Shown piece after piece: positions 1 through 11,947 of a stretch of 64,000 nucleotides of DNA. Made by a program: the position numbers and the translations under genes. Positions within the stretch are counted from its first letter, which is position 1; each line of letters begins with the position of its first letter. The notes beneath the pieces were generated by a model. That model ran no database searches and was not told the DNA's origin. It saw nothing but the letters and a program-made list of their open reading frames with translations. The stretch is from Plantago major (Eukaryota; Streptophyta; Magnoliopsida; Lamiales; Plantaginaceae), in NCBI GenBank assembly GCA_026545765.1, contig CM048841.1, positions 105,745,542-105,809,541 of the forward strand. The letters are read 5' to 3'.

Positions 1-604
1 ATCACCAACAGACTTGAGCACATATTGTAATGGATTGACCAGATAGAAGAGAGCTCATCTTTACCCAATAATGGTCCAGACTTGAGATGATGAATTAAAA
101 ACACTAAATGAACTTATCTTCAGACTAGATTCAACACTATTCTGCTGAAGGGTTGCAACATACAGACAGTAATCCTTGATCCCAGGCAAAACACTCTTAT
201 GAATTAAATTAACTTATGAGTTAGTTTTACATCATATAGTACAATTACTAACTATTAAACAGTATTTTTCTGAAGTGACGTAATCATTGAGCAGCGATTC
301 AAATTCACATCAGCTCATTGATACCAGAATTCCAAATGCTAGCTTATACATTTAGTGAACAAAAACTTATTTTTGAAAGACATACAACCAATAAATTCAT
401 AATCACATTTGATACGAAAAAATCATTTATAAACCAAAGCGACTAGCAATCAATAAACCTTCATCAATCACTAAACAAACAATTACATCAATTAAGCAAA
501 ACATACACATTTCCAAATCACAGTAACATACAAAGGCTACAAAACAAGCAGCAGTAAAAGTTAAATTCAAACTAATTGAGTAATTGACAGTTGTGTATCA
601 GTAC
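1..604 (-). other. Intron of the RPL35 gene, AT-rich
   Basis: This stretch lies downstream (minus strand) of the donor site at 603-604 of the RPL35 gene. The conserved C-terminal residues of L35 are not found here in any frame, so I read it as intron, with the last exon beyond the left edge. No other gene or RNA is supported. Confidence 0.6.
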
Positions 605-982
605 CTGGTGCTTGGTGAGACGGCGACGAATAGCGCGAGTCTTCTTAGGACGGAGATCGAGAGGCAAGTACTTCTTGTTCTTATACGCCTCTCTGAGAAC
701 GGATTTCTGCTTCTGAGAAATGACGGTGAGAACCTGAGCAACCGACAGCCTCACGACCTTGATCTTCGACAGCTTGTTTGGCGCACCACCGGTGACCTTG
801 GCGACTCTCAATAGGGCTAGCTCCGCCTTCAGCTCCTTCAGCTGGGCAAGCAGATCGGCCTTCGATTTCTGCCTCAACTCGTGCACCTTGATGCGGGCTG
901 TCAATTACAAAACAATGGCGTTAGAATCAATCGGAAAATTGACAATTGAATGAGATTTGGTGACGGAGTTTCGCCTACCCAT
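605..982 (-). CDS. RPL35: 60S ribosomal protein L35 (uL29), 5' exons only
   Basis: Structural protein of the cytosolic large ribosomal subunit, near the peptide exit tunnel. Exon 1 is only ATGG (979-982), followed by a GT donor at 977-978. Exon 2 runs 897 to 605 after an AG acceptor at 898-899 and ends in CACCAG before a GT donor at 603-604. Joined, it starts [11 protein letters not shown] and continues through [13 protein letters not shown], matching plant L35 almost residue for residue for about 99 residues of the usual 123 or so. The missing C-terminal part must lie in an exon outside the window. Splitting right after the start codon is common in plant ribosomal protein genes. No damage is visible, so I expect a functional gene. 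Confidence 0.93.
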
Positions 983-1210
983 TTCGTCTGGTTCGGCTGT
1001 ACGTACGGCTTCTAGGGTTTGGGATACAGAGGAAGTGGAGAAGATGACTGGATTTAGGTTTTTAGTATATGACCTAGTTTTAATTGGGCTTGGGCTTTTT
1101 CAATGTGGCTTACTCGTGGGCTTGGGTGTTTTGAGAATGTATTTTAACGGGGTCCTGCACCTTAAAGCGATATTCTCAACTATAGTTCGGCCTAAGCAAC
1201 GATGGGCCTA
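983..1210 (-). promoter_or_regulatory. RPL35 promoter with telo-box and site II motifs
   Basis: Upstream of the RPL35 start there is one telo-box (AAACCCTA on the minus strand, 1013-1020) and four TGGGCY site II motifs reading on the plus strand (1085-1090, 1091-1096, 1117-1122, 1203-1208). This pairing is established in plant ribosomal-protein and proliferation-linked promoters, where TCP factors bind site II. No good TATA box is seen at the expected distance, also usual for this class. Confidence 0.75.
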
Positions 1211-1342
1211 GCAACGATAGCATAATTCTTAACGGACTAATTGCAGGGAAATTCTACCCAAAAACTAATTTTACCCAATTATGAAAAAAGGACCTAGTAA
1301 AACTAAACCAAAAAAGGGTCAACAATTGTATTTTAGAGTGAA

Positions 1343-1377
<35 letters not shown>
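1343..1377. repeat. (GT)n(AT)n compound microsatellite
   Basis: Eight GT units (1343-1358) run straight into about nine AT units (1359-1377). It is likely length-polymorphic. Confidence 0.95.
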
Positions 1378-2574
1378 GTCGTATACCTATAGTGAAAAAA
1401 TACAGTGCTAACTGTATATTTAGTGTGAAGAAATACCATAAAAGTAAGCTGTTATTTTTTACATAAAAGTTTCCAACTAAATATGCGTCTCTTCTATCTC
1501 CCATTAATTAGTCTTTGAGTTACGGAACAAGTACAACCATATCCAAAAGTCAACAAAATCTAATGGAAGTTCAATTTTATCCCTAATTTTTTCAATTTTC
1601 TCATTTCTATTTATCTTTATTGTATGATTTTTTTTACCCATTCCCTTTTCAAATTATATGCACCGGAACCACCACCAATCATTGTATTATCGCCACTTGA
1701 ATTTTATTACTTTTTCTTTGTGCTACATCTTTTTGTGGACTTTAAACAAATACGAGCCCTGACTGCACTGTTTGAAATTCAATGATTTGTACTATTGCTT
1801 TCAACTTGATTTAATAGTCAAAACAAATCCGCTTATTTATATGTAACTACATAGTCATCTGACCAATGGTTGTTTTACTCACATTGGGTTACGAGTTTGA
1901 GCCATGTGTATCCTAAATGTATTGGTGGTAGAGTCACCCCTTGAAATGAATCAGAAATTGCTCTTTTGTATTAGGTTAATGCAGGTGTATAAAAATAGAC
2001 ATCAAAGTATTTGATAAAAGAAAATTGCTAAAGAGATAATCTTTACACCAAACATACACCCCCACACCTTTAAACGCGTGATTTAAAACAAAATGGACTC
2101 GTAATTTTTTCAGTAAAAAATGGATAAATTAAGTCAGGTTAGGGTTGAGCATTAGACAGTATCACTGTACTGATGCCCTTTTTGTTTTTTAACAAAAGAT
2201 GGTCATCATTACATTGCATTATTAATGACTCATATCACTTGGAAAGAACATAATTTCGATAATCTTAATTTGTCTTGCACTAGCACGAAAGCTTAATCAG
2301 TAGGAGAATTATTGCCTTTTTTGTACTTCAGTAGTGGTAAAATATTTTCTTACAGAGCAAGTAACCATGATTAATTTCATGATTATTAGTAGCACATAAG
2401 ATTAACTATGTATACATGGAACGCCAACACTTTGATAAAGAATGAGAAGTCTCTAGTGTATAATTATATTCATGTGTTTGCCGTACTACAATAACTAGTG
2501 CTACAATAACTAGTGACTGTTGGTTATATGTTTGTATTGTTTCCTGCATTCTTCCCTAAATTTTTATAGTAGAT
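1378..2574. other. Intergenic, no gene seen
   Basis: AT-rich spacer with only short chance reading frames and no recognisable repeat boundaries. Confidence 0.6.
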
Positions 2575-2760
2575 GATAGAATTTCATCTCATCGAGTGGA
2601 AATTTAATATGGGGTTGAGATTGTCTCCATGGAGATTCGAACCTAGGTTGGGCATGAGCCAGATGCTCTGATACCATGATAGAATTACATCTCATCTAAA
2701 AGCTCGAACTTGGTAGAGAGTTGTGAAATCTATTCATTTATATTAATACTCCAATTACAA
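2575..2760 (-). mobile_element. LTR-retrotransposon relic with tRNA-iMet primer site
   Basis: On the minus strand, TGGTATCAGAGC (2665-2676) is the standard primer-binding site complementary to the 3' end of initiator Met tRNA. It directly follows an LTR-like end ...ATTCTATCA (2677 rightwards). A near copy of that end (2575-2593 against 2677-2695, one mismatch over 19 bases) lies on the far side of an internal piece of about 80 bp. This resembles the remains of a very short (TRIM-like) or internally deleted LTR element. Full LTR limits are not visible. Confidence 0.5.
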
Positions 2761-2880
2761 TGTACAATGTATGTTCTTATTGCCATAGTAACAACGCATC
2801 TGCCGACACTTGTAATTTGAAGCTAGATTATATCCGTTTAATGCATATACATTTTTGTATTAGTATGAAACAACATACAT

Positions 2881-2896
2881 GAAATGATCGGAAATG
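2881..2896. repeat. LINE target-site duplication, left copy
   Basis: GAAATGATCGGAAATG here recurs at 11932-11947 with one change (G to A at position 10), directly after the poly-A tail. This fixes both ends of the LINE. Confidence 0.85.
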
Positions 2897-3021
2897 ATAA
2901 AACCTTTAACATGTAACATCATTTCAAATTAAAACTCATTCTAGACTACTACAGAAATTCTCTAGAATTCTCTACCTACTGTTCATCAATCTTAGTCATT
3001 GTTCAATCACCGATCTTGCAA

Positions 3022-4902
3022 ATGTTTGCGGCGGAACATCGTCAAGCAGCTAAAGAACCTAATATTGTTCCAATCATCGCCGAACATCTTTCGTCAGAGG
3101 AAAATAATGAAGATGGAGGGAAACAAGGAATGGATTTTACCATGACTATGGATCACCGAGCTCAAACTTCTGGAAAGCCGAAGGATTCCTTCAAGGATAA
3201 GCTTAAAAATGCGACTAAACACAGGTATTTCGATAGTTGGCTTGATTATTTAAACAAAAAGATGAATTTCCCGGATATATCTGGAAGTAACAAAAAGACC
3301 CGTTACTTCCTTTTCTTCCACTTTCTAATGGGGAATATCAGGAATTCACGGATCTTTGGGAGAAAGCTCTTATTATCAATACTGTTGGAATTACGAGAAC
3401 GAACTGGGATATTTAGAAACATCTAAAAGGTTTATGGCCTATTCAGAATCCAATAGACATCTCAATTCTGGGGAAGGGGTTTTATGTGATCAATTTAACT
3501 TCTATGGATGATTACATGATTGCTCTAGCTGGAGGACCTTGGTTCCTCTTTGATCATTATCTCGCTATTCAAAAATGGCGGCCTTGGTTTAAAGCTGGTC
3601 AAGGACTTCTGGATACGATGCCTATTTGGATCCAACTTCATGATTTACCAATTGAACTTTACCATCCAAAAGCCCTCTTGCTGATTGGTAAGACACTTGG
3701 TAAACCCATTAAGATGGATGCTCATACTGTTAGTGCTGCCCGTGGAAGGTATGCTAGAATTTGTGTTGAAATGGACACTTCTGTACCTTTACCACCAAAA
3801 ATACAGATTGGAGATATGTTCCAGGATTTATTGTATGAGATTAAAGTTTCCTTCTATGTTAAATGTGGAAAAGTTGGTCATTTTAGTAATCAATGTGACG
3901 AATTTCAGGAGAAACAGAGACAGGAAAATGAAAAGGAGAGGCAGATGTTGGCAAATCAGGAGGATATTGTGCCAAATGGAAACCCTGTTGAGGTTCTTCC
4001 TTGGAAAAATGCTTTAGCTAAACCCTTTATCAGGAAAAAACCTACACAAAATAGTTCTGGTAGAGGATCAGGTAATGGCAAGAAGCCAACAACTCGGAAA
4101 GAAAATGTTACTGTGAATATGGATTCCGGAGCTCATTTTGAGAAGAATATTAGTGCTCCTGGGAATCTAAGGAATGCTATAGCTACTACTAGTAGAATAA
4201 TGGAAAAAATAAAAAAGTTAATGATATGCTTATTAGCAATAGTTTTGATTTATTGCAAGATGATTTTGAAAATTCTGAGGCTCTGCCTGACATTTTGCTA
4301 CACTTGAGCAGAATTTTCAAATCAATGGGATAGACTCGGTGCAACAGGTGGTTAGGACAGACAAAGTTTCCTTGCCTGATAAATTGGGCCAAAATGCACA
4401 ACCTCCTATTGGACCAAAAAAATTTAAAAGAATTAACAGGCCAAATGCCTTTGGGGTTGGTAGGAGGAAATTTGGCCCGGGAAATTTTCAAGCTATGGCC
4501 CAAACCCAGAATACGGGAATTCTTGCCCAAGAAAAAGCCACTGATAAAACTTTGAGTGATAAGAACATTAATTGTGATCAAGCTTGTTCTAATACTACAG
4601 AAAATACAGCTTTGAAAATAAGTAAGAAAATTAAAGATAAAAACGAGGCTGATTTAATGTCTAGTAATAATGATGTTTTAGGGAAGGGTGTTAGCGTGCA
4701 AATTGGAGGCGGAGATTCACCCTTTATTGACATTAATCAGCCTAATCAGGCTATGGAAACTCATCAGTCTAATAATGATCAGTTAAAAGCATTTAACAAA
4801 CAGACAAAAAATAAAGACAAAAACTCCGAAGAGTTTATTCAATTTAACACTCAAAACTCTTCACTTTCATCTCTCTTATCAAAACACTCTCAACAATCTT
4901 GA
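3022..4902 (+). pseudogene. LINE ORF1, gag-like nucleic-acid-binding protein, broken
   Basis: First ATG at 3022. A DUF4283-type region spans about 3330-3830 (motifs such as GGPWFLFDHYL and WIQLHDLPIE). It is followed by a retroviral-type zinc knuckle near 3860-3900 and a long low-complexity, Asn/Lys-rich tail. ORF1 proteins of this family bind element RNA. Damage: a frame change between about 3290 and 3330, an in-frame TAG at 3414-3416, another frame change after 4300, and the knuckle has lost its first Cys (Tyr in its place; C-x4-H-x4-C remains). The C-terminal limit is uncertain because the frames overlap toward ORF2. Confidence 0.75.
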
Positions 4903-7900
4903 AACTAAAAATGGCAAACCCTCACGAGACGAACAATATACCCAATCCGATGAATCAGGAGGAATTGAACCCAGCAACACCGCAGATTGTAGAACATCAT
5001 CTGGAGATAAATACAAGCCAGGAGATAAACCCTCAGATGACAATAGACTTAACCACGCAAATGGACCTGGACAAGCTTGTGACACCACCACCTTCACCAA
5101 CGAGGAGCTTCCAACTGCCAAACTCTGGTCAGATATCACATGCAGGGAGTTTTATCCAGATTGGCACCATACATGTACCACTCAACCACCATGGGACTCT
5201 CGAGATAGAGGTCATAAGGGATTTAGTGGAAAGCTCAAGAACCAGGGTGAGAGACACTCTCCGACTGATGCCATTACCTCCGATCAGTCCAAACAGGGAA
5301 ATTCTATTCAGAAGAGCAAGAATGGAGTCAATAAACCAAAGAAGAACTCGTCTAGAGGAAGGAGAATCATCTCAGCAGGCTCAGATTGGGACGACAATGG
5401 AGAATGGGTCAGTTCCTCTGGCGACGCAGCAAAACGGGCATGCAGTGAGGATCGGAGGCAGACAGATGGGGGGCTTCAATCGGAGAGGGATGAGGGGGAG
5501 AGGATCCTTCCAGAACAGGAACATGCATTGGCGTCCAGTAATGTCACATGGAATTTCCTCAACACCAACTCAGGGATTAAGGGCACATCAAACAGAAGCA
5601 ACCAGGGTGGCGGAAGAGAGGGAACGGGTGGAGAATTACAATTTAATTCACCTGGCAAGGAACGTGTTCAGAATTCAATCATACTATCGCCTTCCAACCC
5701 TCTTTCAGACCCCGAGCAGTTTGGACGCAATCTCGCTCAGGCTTTATGGTTCGACAGTGCACCTGATGACTGGCTTGGAGCTCCGTCACCTCCTGTAATC
5801 CAACCATGGGCAAGCGGAGCATTACCAATCGTGAGTCCAGTCCCATTAGGAAACGACCAAGGGGGGAACTTACCAGTGGAGATCCAGCAGATTTTGGAAC
5901 GAAGCATCAATCCGACGATGACAAAGATACTTATATGGAATGTCAGGGGGCTGGTAACACTAGGGTTCACAATGCAATTAGGGCTTACACTAACCAACGC
6001 AGGCCCTTAATTGCTATAATCCTAGATACAAGAATGTGTTATGAGAGGGCTAGCAGAATTGTCCCCACTCTGGGTTATCCAAATCGAATCATCTTTTCAC
6101 CAGCCCTTCATACTCTGCAGACGGGTGGTTTATGGATCTTGTGGGATGCCATGAGGGTGGATGTAATGGTACAGGAAGCTAATGATCGAATTGTACACAT
6201 GAGGCTGATTTCTCCAAGGCAGCCACTTCCTATAACTCTCAGTGCGGTTTACAATTACCCCAATCCAAGCAGTCAACCTCAGGTATGGAATAATCTTATT
6301 CAGTTTAGTTCTAAAATTAGTGGTCCTTGGATTATGGCGGGAGACTTTAATGCAATTCTTGCTCCGCATGAAAAAATTGGGGGTAATAGACCTAGTTCAA
6401 AATGCATGAATTTATTTGCTTCCTGTTTAGCTAAATGCGGTATGATGGATTTAGGATTTTGCGGTCCTAAATTCACTTGGTCTAACACTTCCTTATCTGG
6501 TAATTATATACCTGAACGCTTGGATAGAGCCTGTGGTAATTATGATTGGATTAAGATGTTTTCTAATACTGTGGTGCATAATTTATATCATTCTACTTCT
6601 GATCATAGGCCTATTTTGATTGATTCAAAGACTGACAAAGTTAGTTACGCAAAGAAGTTTAGATTTGAAAATTTTTGGCTTCATAATCCTACGTTCAAGG
6701 AAAGACTTGCTAAATTTTGGGAACAAACTGTCCCCTATAATCACTCTGGTTATGATTGTTTTGAGACTTTAGGTGAAGAAATTATTAAATGGCCTCTGCA
6801 TGATTTGAGTGATCTTGATAGAGAACTTTCTAAGTTAACCAAAGAACTAAACAATATTGGTGACTTAGTTTGTTCTAATCCTAGTTATTATGGTCCTCTA
6901 GAGAGTGATTTAAAGGGAAGAATAAATGACATTCTCATTCAAAAAACCATTTTTTGGGAGCAAAGATCCAAAAGAAATTGGATCAAGTTTGGAGATACCA
7001 ACTCTAAATATTTCCATGCTAGGGCTTCCCACCAAAAAAGAAGGAACTTTATTCATGGTGTTAAAACTGATTCTGGAAACTGGATTATGGACTCTAAAGA
7101 GTAATGTAATGAATTTGGTAACTTCTTTGCTAAACAAAGCCAAACTAATCATCCTAATTTGAAACATTTTGAAAACATTAGAACTCCCCAGCTTTATGAG
7201 CATGATAACTTCGATTTGATGAAACCTGTGACTCAAGAGGAGATTTTTAATGCTCTAAATTCTATTGGTTCTGATAAGGCCCCTGGCCCTGATGGTTTGA
7301 GTGCTGCTTTCTTCAAAAATTGTTAGGATATTATTAAGCCTCAAGTTTGTCAAGTTGTTGTTAATTTCTTTAATTCTGGCATTATGCCTAAAGGAATTAA
7401 TGACACTGTTATTGTTGTAATTCCTAAAGGTGATAATCCTCAATTAGTTTCTCAATTCAGACCAATCAGTTTATGTAATGTGTGTTACAAAGTTATTACT
7501 AAACTGATTGTTCATAGAATGAGACCTTTAATGAATAAACTTATTAGTCCTTACCAAAATGGTTTTGTTCCAAAAAGACAAATCAGAGACAGTATTATGT
7601 TAGCTCATGAGATGCTCCACTCCATGAATAAAAAGAGGAAGTCTAAACAACATTACCTAGCTCTAAAGGTTGATATAGCTAAAGCCTATGACTGACTTGA
7701 GTGGGATTTTATTGTGATGGCTCTTGAAAAGTATAACTTTCACCCTTGGATCATTAAACTTATATATGCTTGCATTTCTTCTGTTAAGTGTAAGGTTAGA
7801 GTCAATTGGGAAGATTCTGAAAATTGGTGTCCCTCTAGAGGGTTGAGACAAGGTGATCCTATGTCTCCTTTTCTTTTCATTCTTTGTCAGGATATCTTTG

Positions 7901-8054
7901 TCCATCTTCTGATTAAGGAGGCTAATAATAAAAATTTTGATCTCTTAAAACCCTCTCAAAACAGCCCTCCTATACCTGTTTTATGCTTTGCAGATGATTG
8001 TATGATTTTCTGCAAAGCAAATAAAAAATCAGTGCAAAACCTCAAAAGATTTTT

Positions 8055-9896
8055 TGTAAAATCCCGCAATTTTTTTCGATTTTCTACGTATTGCTATAAG
8101 AGGTTTATGTGAAGAATTTAGAATTGGGCCTTTTAAAGGTCCAAGTTGAAGCTCGAATCCCAAACCTCAGTGAAACCCTTTTACTTAAAAGAAAAGACCA
8201 GCTTCTTCTTCCTTTACGTGTATCTGCAGTCGTCCTTCAAATCGTTGATTTTCAACTTCTTGGTAAGTTTTCTCCTCTCCGTTTCTAGATCGTTCTTCCT
8301 TCTTCATCTTCTTCTTCGTTTCTCCTTGCTTGTGTCGTACCGTTAATATAAGAAATATGGAATTTGGACTCGCAATTGATGCCTTTGTCACACCCGTATG
8401 GAATTAAGTGGACTGTTGATATTTTTGGGACGGAGAATCGAGCATGTGAATGTTGGTTGAGAGAAAACCATTGAAATAGAAACAAAGAGTTGGAGTTTAT
8501 TGTGAATCTCGAATTGGGTTTGTGAATCTTGTGTTATTTGTAGTTGTTTTGGTGTTAATTGGTGAGAGGATGATGTTTAGGATGGGTTTCGAACCTTAGC
8601 TTGGACTTGGAGATGTTAAAAATCGACTTTGAAAACTTTCAGAAATCGCAGGGACCTAATTGAAAATTTACAGAGAATTGAAGGACTTGTTTTGGGGAAT
8701 TCGAGTAGGGGAAGGGACTTGTTTGTAATTGTTTGGATAAACAGCGTAAAAAACGTTTAAATAATTTCGCTGTGGGATTTTGATACTAACGAAGCGTGTG
8801 GCCTAGTGGTTGGTATTGTGCACTGTTGTGCAGGAGGACTGTCGTTCGATTCTTAGATTTTGTCTTTATTTATTTTATTTTTATTTATTTTGTTTTCTTT
8901 GATTTTGAGCCTTCGTACGCGTCTAGTAACTTAGTAATTGTTTATTTAGGCACCAGTTGACCAAGTGTACCATTTCGTTGGCGGTCCTTGAGCTTTCAAG
9001 TTAGGTCGTTCGAGGTAAGGGGAACTCTTGACACTTTTGCTTCTATTTTCCGTATATAAAATCTATATGTATAGTTTTCGATTGACAAATAAGTTATGGT
9101 TATTATATCATGTTATGGGACTTGATATAATAGTCTATTCAAAAAAAGGATCAAGTATGTATATCCCATAAAATGTATTTGTTGTGTGTGTGATTTGCGA
9201 AAGCTATTTTGTGAAAGCATGGATTATATATATGTACGTTTATGCTCATCGATATGCCTATGAAGTGTGTGGACCCTTTCAAGGGATTGTCGTGCTTTGG
9301 AGTACTCCCAGTGTTATGTGTGTGGACCCCTATTGTGTTAGGGGATATGTTATGTGAAAGCCGACCTGTGTGCCACCACGGTTTGTGTGGCCATAGTGTA
9401 TATTTGATTCGAGCTAAATGTGTGAATTGTGTATCGTGACATGTGTTCCATGCAAATGATTTTCGACTATGTTTGATATAAAAATGGAGTGTATATGTAT
9501 GTATACTTTTTATATGTACTTGATCCGGGTAAAAGTGCCAGGAGCTCACCCTTACACCCCCTTTCAGATATTTCAGACGATCATCAGGACGATTAAAGTT
9601 AGACATTTGCTTGGAGTAATTTCAAGTTTAGCTATTGTTAGGATTTCTCTTTTTGTTCAGACCTGGCTGTTTAGATTTCTTCGAGTTTTGAGGTTTGTAG
9701 TTATATTGCAGACTTTGTTATTTCAATTTTGAGTTGCTCTGATACTGTACTTTTGGACACAGTTTTAAAGTCTTTGTTTCCGCATCTGTTCTGTTTATGT
9801 TATTGCTCTTGAGGCTTCGTGTTGGCGTAAGGCCATCTTACGATACACGGCCGGTCGCGTCTTTTGAAATCGTTATTTTGGTTTTGGGGCGTGACA
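8055..9896 (+). mobile_element. Solo LTR (Ty3/gypsy-like) inside the LINE reverse transcriptase
   Basis: Starts TGTAAAATCCCGC and ends GGGGCGTGACA (TG...CA), 1842 bp, flanked by a 5-bp duplication TTTTT (8050-8054 and 9897-9901). Subtracting it with one duplication copy brings the two halves of the LINE frame into register. It contains no long coding frame. TTCCGC and GGGGCGT-ACA near its end resemble the solo LTR at 47459-49260 read in reverse, so both probably belong to related families. Unequal recombination between two LTRs is the usual origin. Confidence 0.82.
8795..8860 (+). repeat. tRNA-like box A/box B module within the LTR
   Basis: TGGCCTAGTGG (8799-8809) fits the pol III A box and GTTCGATTC (8844-8852) fits the B box, with tRNA-like spacing, followed by a T-rich stretch. 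It could be a SINE head or tRNA-derived piece carried in the LTR. No cloverleaf good enough for a real tRNA gene was found. Confidence 0.4.
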
Positions 9897-11917
9897 TTTT
9901 TTAGTTATTATTCTCAAGCTGCTGGTCAGGAGGTTTGTTGGTCTAAATCTAGGATTCTTTTCTCTCCTAACACTCTTGTTCAACTAAAGAGGGATTTTAC
10001 TTCTTTCCTTAATGTTACTCAGAATAAGAGGAAGGACAAATATTTAGGAATGCCTTTCTTATTAGGAAAAAAGAAAACTAATTTATTTTATCATATCATT
10101 GATAATACTGCTAATAAAATTAATAAATGGTACAACAATTTTTTATCTTATGCTGGAAGATTTGTGTTAATCCAATCTGCTTCTAACTCTGTTCCAATGT
10201 ATGCTATGGCTTTCTCCAAGCTGCCTTCTGATTGTGTGGAAAAGATTAATAGAATTAATAGGAATTTTTTTGTGGATCATTTTAAAGATGGTAGGAAAAA
10301 GCCTAGAATAGTTTGTAGCAAAACTTGTATGCCCAAAAGAAATGGAGGTCTTGGTTTTGGAAACCTCCATATTCTTAATAAAGCTTATACTTTCAAAATT
10401 TTATGGAACCTCATTGATAATCCTTCTTCTCTGTGGGCTTTCATAATTAAGCTTAAGTATTTTCCTAATTTCTCTCTGTGGAATGCTGAAAGTCAGAAGC
10501 ATCACAGCTGGATTTGGAAAAATATTTTAAAAGAAAAAGACTCTTTTTTAAATTTCCTGGGATGGATTATTGGTAAGGGAGATAAAATTAATTTCTGGCA
10601 TGACAATTGGTTTTATGGAGGGAAAATTAGAGACTTTGTTACAACTATTGATGATCATAATTTAAAAGTCTCGGATTTCCTTTATGACATTGGTTGGAAC
10701 CTTTCTAAACTACAAGAGGTTCTTCCTTATGAGATTGTTTTAAAGATCATGCCTATTTTTGTTGACAGAAGTAAAGAAGACAAAATGATTTGGCCTCATA
10801 GTAGGGATGAGATGTTTTCTATAAAGTCAGCTTATCATGTTCTTATTTCAAATGATCAGATATATCCTGATTGGCCCTGGAAGAGGATTTTGGACTTGAA
10901 TATTTTTCCTAGAATAAAGTTTTTTATTTGGGAAGTTGTTCATAATAGGCTTCCTACTTCTGCAAGACTTTTTAAACAAGGTGTTAGAAGCTCTCCTTTA
11001 TGTTCTCTCTGCAACTCTGAAGATGAAACCTTTGATCACCTTTTTAAAAGTTGCAGTTTGTTTCAAGATATTAGAATGCTTTGTCTTCCTGCTAGTTGGA
11101 ATAATGGTTGCAATTCTTGTGTTGAGGCTATTTTTAATATGCCTATGAATTCTGCTAGCCAAATTAATCTTGTTATTATGGCCTGGTTAATCTGGCAACA
11201 CAGGAATGAAATTCTTTTTAAAAAAGCAACCTTCAATGCTAACAAGTTAAGATTGAGATGGCAGTTGTCCAGGAAAGATTTACAAGTGGTTTTTTCCTGT
11301 GGCTCAGGAATTCAGTAAAGAAATAAGAATGCTAAGCTGGAATGCCTCTGGCTCCTTTGATACTACTATCAATATAGATGGTTCTGCTCTAGGCTGTCCT
11401 GGACATGCTGGAGTAGGAATCATTTTTAGAAAGAAAAATGGAAATTTCATGAGAGTTGCTGTTGCTTATATAGGAATTACGGATAATAATTTAGTTGGAT
11501 TAAGAGCTTGCTATATAAGCCTTAATCTAGCTTTACAACTTAATTTAGATTCCGTTGAAATTCAAACTGATTCTAATTATGTTTACAACTGTGTTAATAG
11601 GTATCAAGCTCCGACTTGGCATCATCGTCGTCTAATGGAGAAACTTAGAAGTTTGGCACAAGCTATAAGGAAGTTCAAGCTAACTTTTGTTTATCTGGAA
11701 CAGAGAACAATGTTGCTGATCTTTTTTCAAAATTAGGAAGCGGAAGTGATGCTATTCCTCAAGATCTTTCTAATGTAATAGCTTTTAGAACTAGCCTTGT
11801 AGTTTGGGATATTTGCCCTCAGTGGCTTTGTCTGTACTTAACTAAGACTCGTACTCTGTTTCGCCTCGTTTAGTTTTTAAACGAAGCTAGCTGTTTTACT
11901 TTAATGAAGTTTTCTTT

Positions 11918-11931
11918 AAAAAAAAAAAAAA
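11918..11931 (+). other. LINE poly-A tail
   Basis: A run of 14 A following TTTTCTTT closes the LINE immediately before the right target duplication. Confidence 0.85.
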
Positions 11932-11947
11932 GAAATGATCAGAAATG
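11932..11947. repeat. LINE target-site duplication, right copy
   Basis: GAAATGATCAGAAATG, matching 2881-2896 with one substitution. Confidence 0.85.

Larger units (their letters stand above)
5918..11873 (+). pseudogene. LINE ORF2: endonuclease, reverse transcriptase, RNase H, broken
   Basis: Domains in order: an APE-like endonuclease (about 5930-6640, with GDFNAI, RLDRA and SDHRPIL motifs); reverse transcriptase (about 7230-8054, with DKAPGPDGL, GLRQGDPMSP and the catalytic FADD); continuation from 9903; zinc-binding zf-RVT region (about 10800-11060); RNase H (about 11370-11750, DGS and TDS motifs). Damage: a one-base loss in the G run 5946-5950, stops at 7102-7104, 7324-7326 and 7693-7695, the LTR insertion, and frame changes near 11265 and 11700. 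The endonuclease residue usually Glu (ETR) reads Asp (LDTR), and the second RNase H acidic residue is not evident (GLRACY). Confidence 0.85.
2897..11931 (+). mobile_element. L1-type LINE, full length, dead, with nested solo LTR
   Basis: A plant L1-type non-LTR retrotransposon: 5' leader, gag-like ORF1, ORF2 with endonuclease, reverse transcriptase, zinc-binding and RNase H parts, and a poly-A tail. Net of the nested LTR insertion (8055-9896 plus 5-bp duplication) it is about 7.2 kb. The 16-bp flanking duplications and A-tail are the hallmarks of target-primed insertion. Both ORFs carry stops and frameshifts, so it cannot move by itself. One mismatch in the duplication and several disabling changes suggest moderate age. 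Confidence 0.9.

Noticed and set aside
84..156. ATGATGA ... CTGA as a possible box C/D snoRNA in the RPL35 intron
   Set aside because: The motifs lie on the strand opposite to the host transcript and no terminal stem or box C'/D' pair is seen.
957..1211. Plus-strand frame of 84 codons
   Set aside because: It overlaps the RPL35 first exon and promoter and has no recognisable content.
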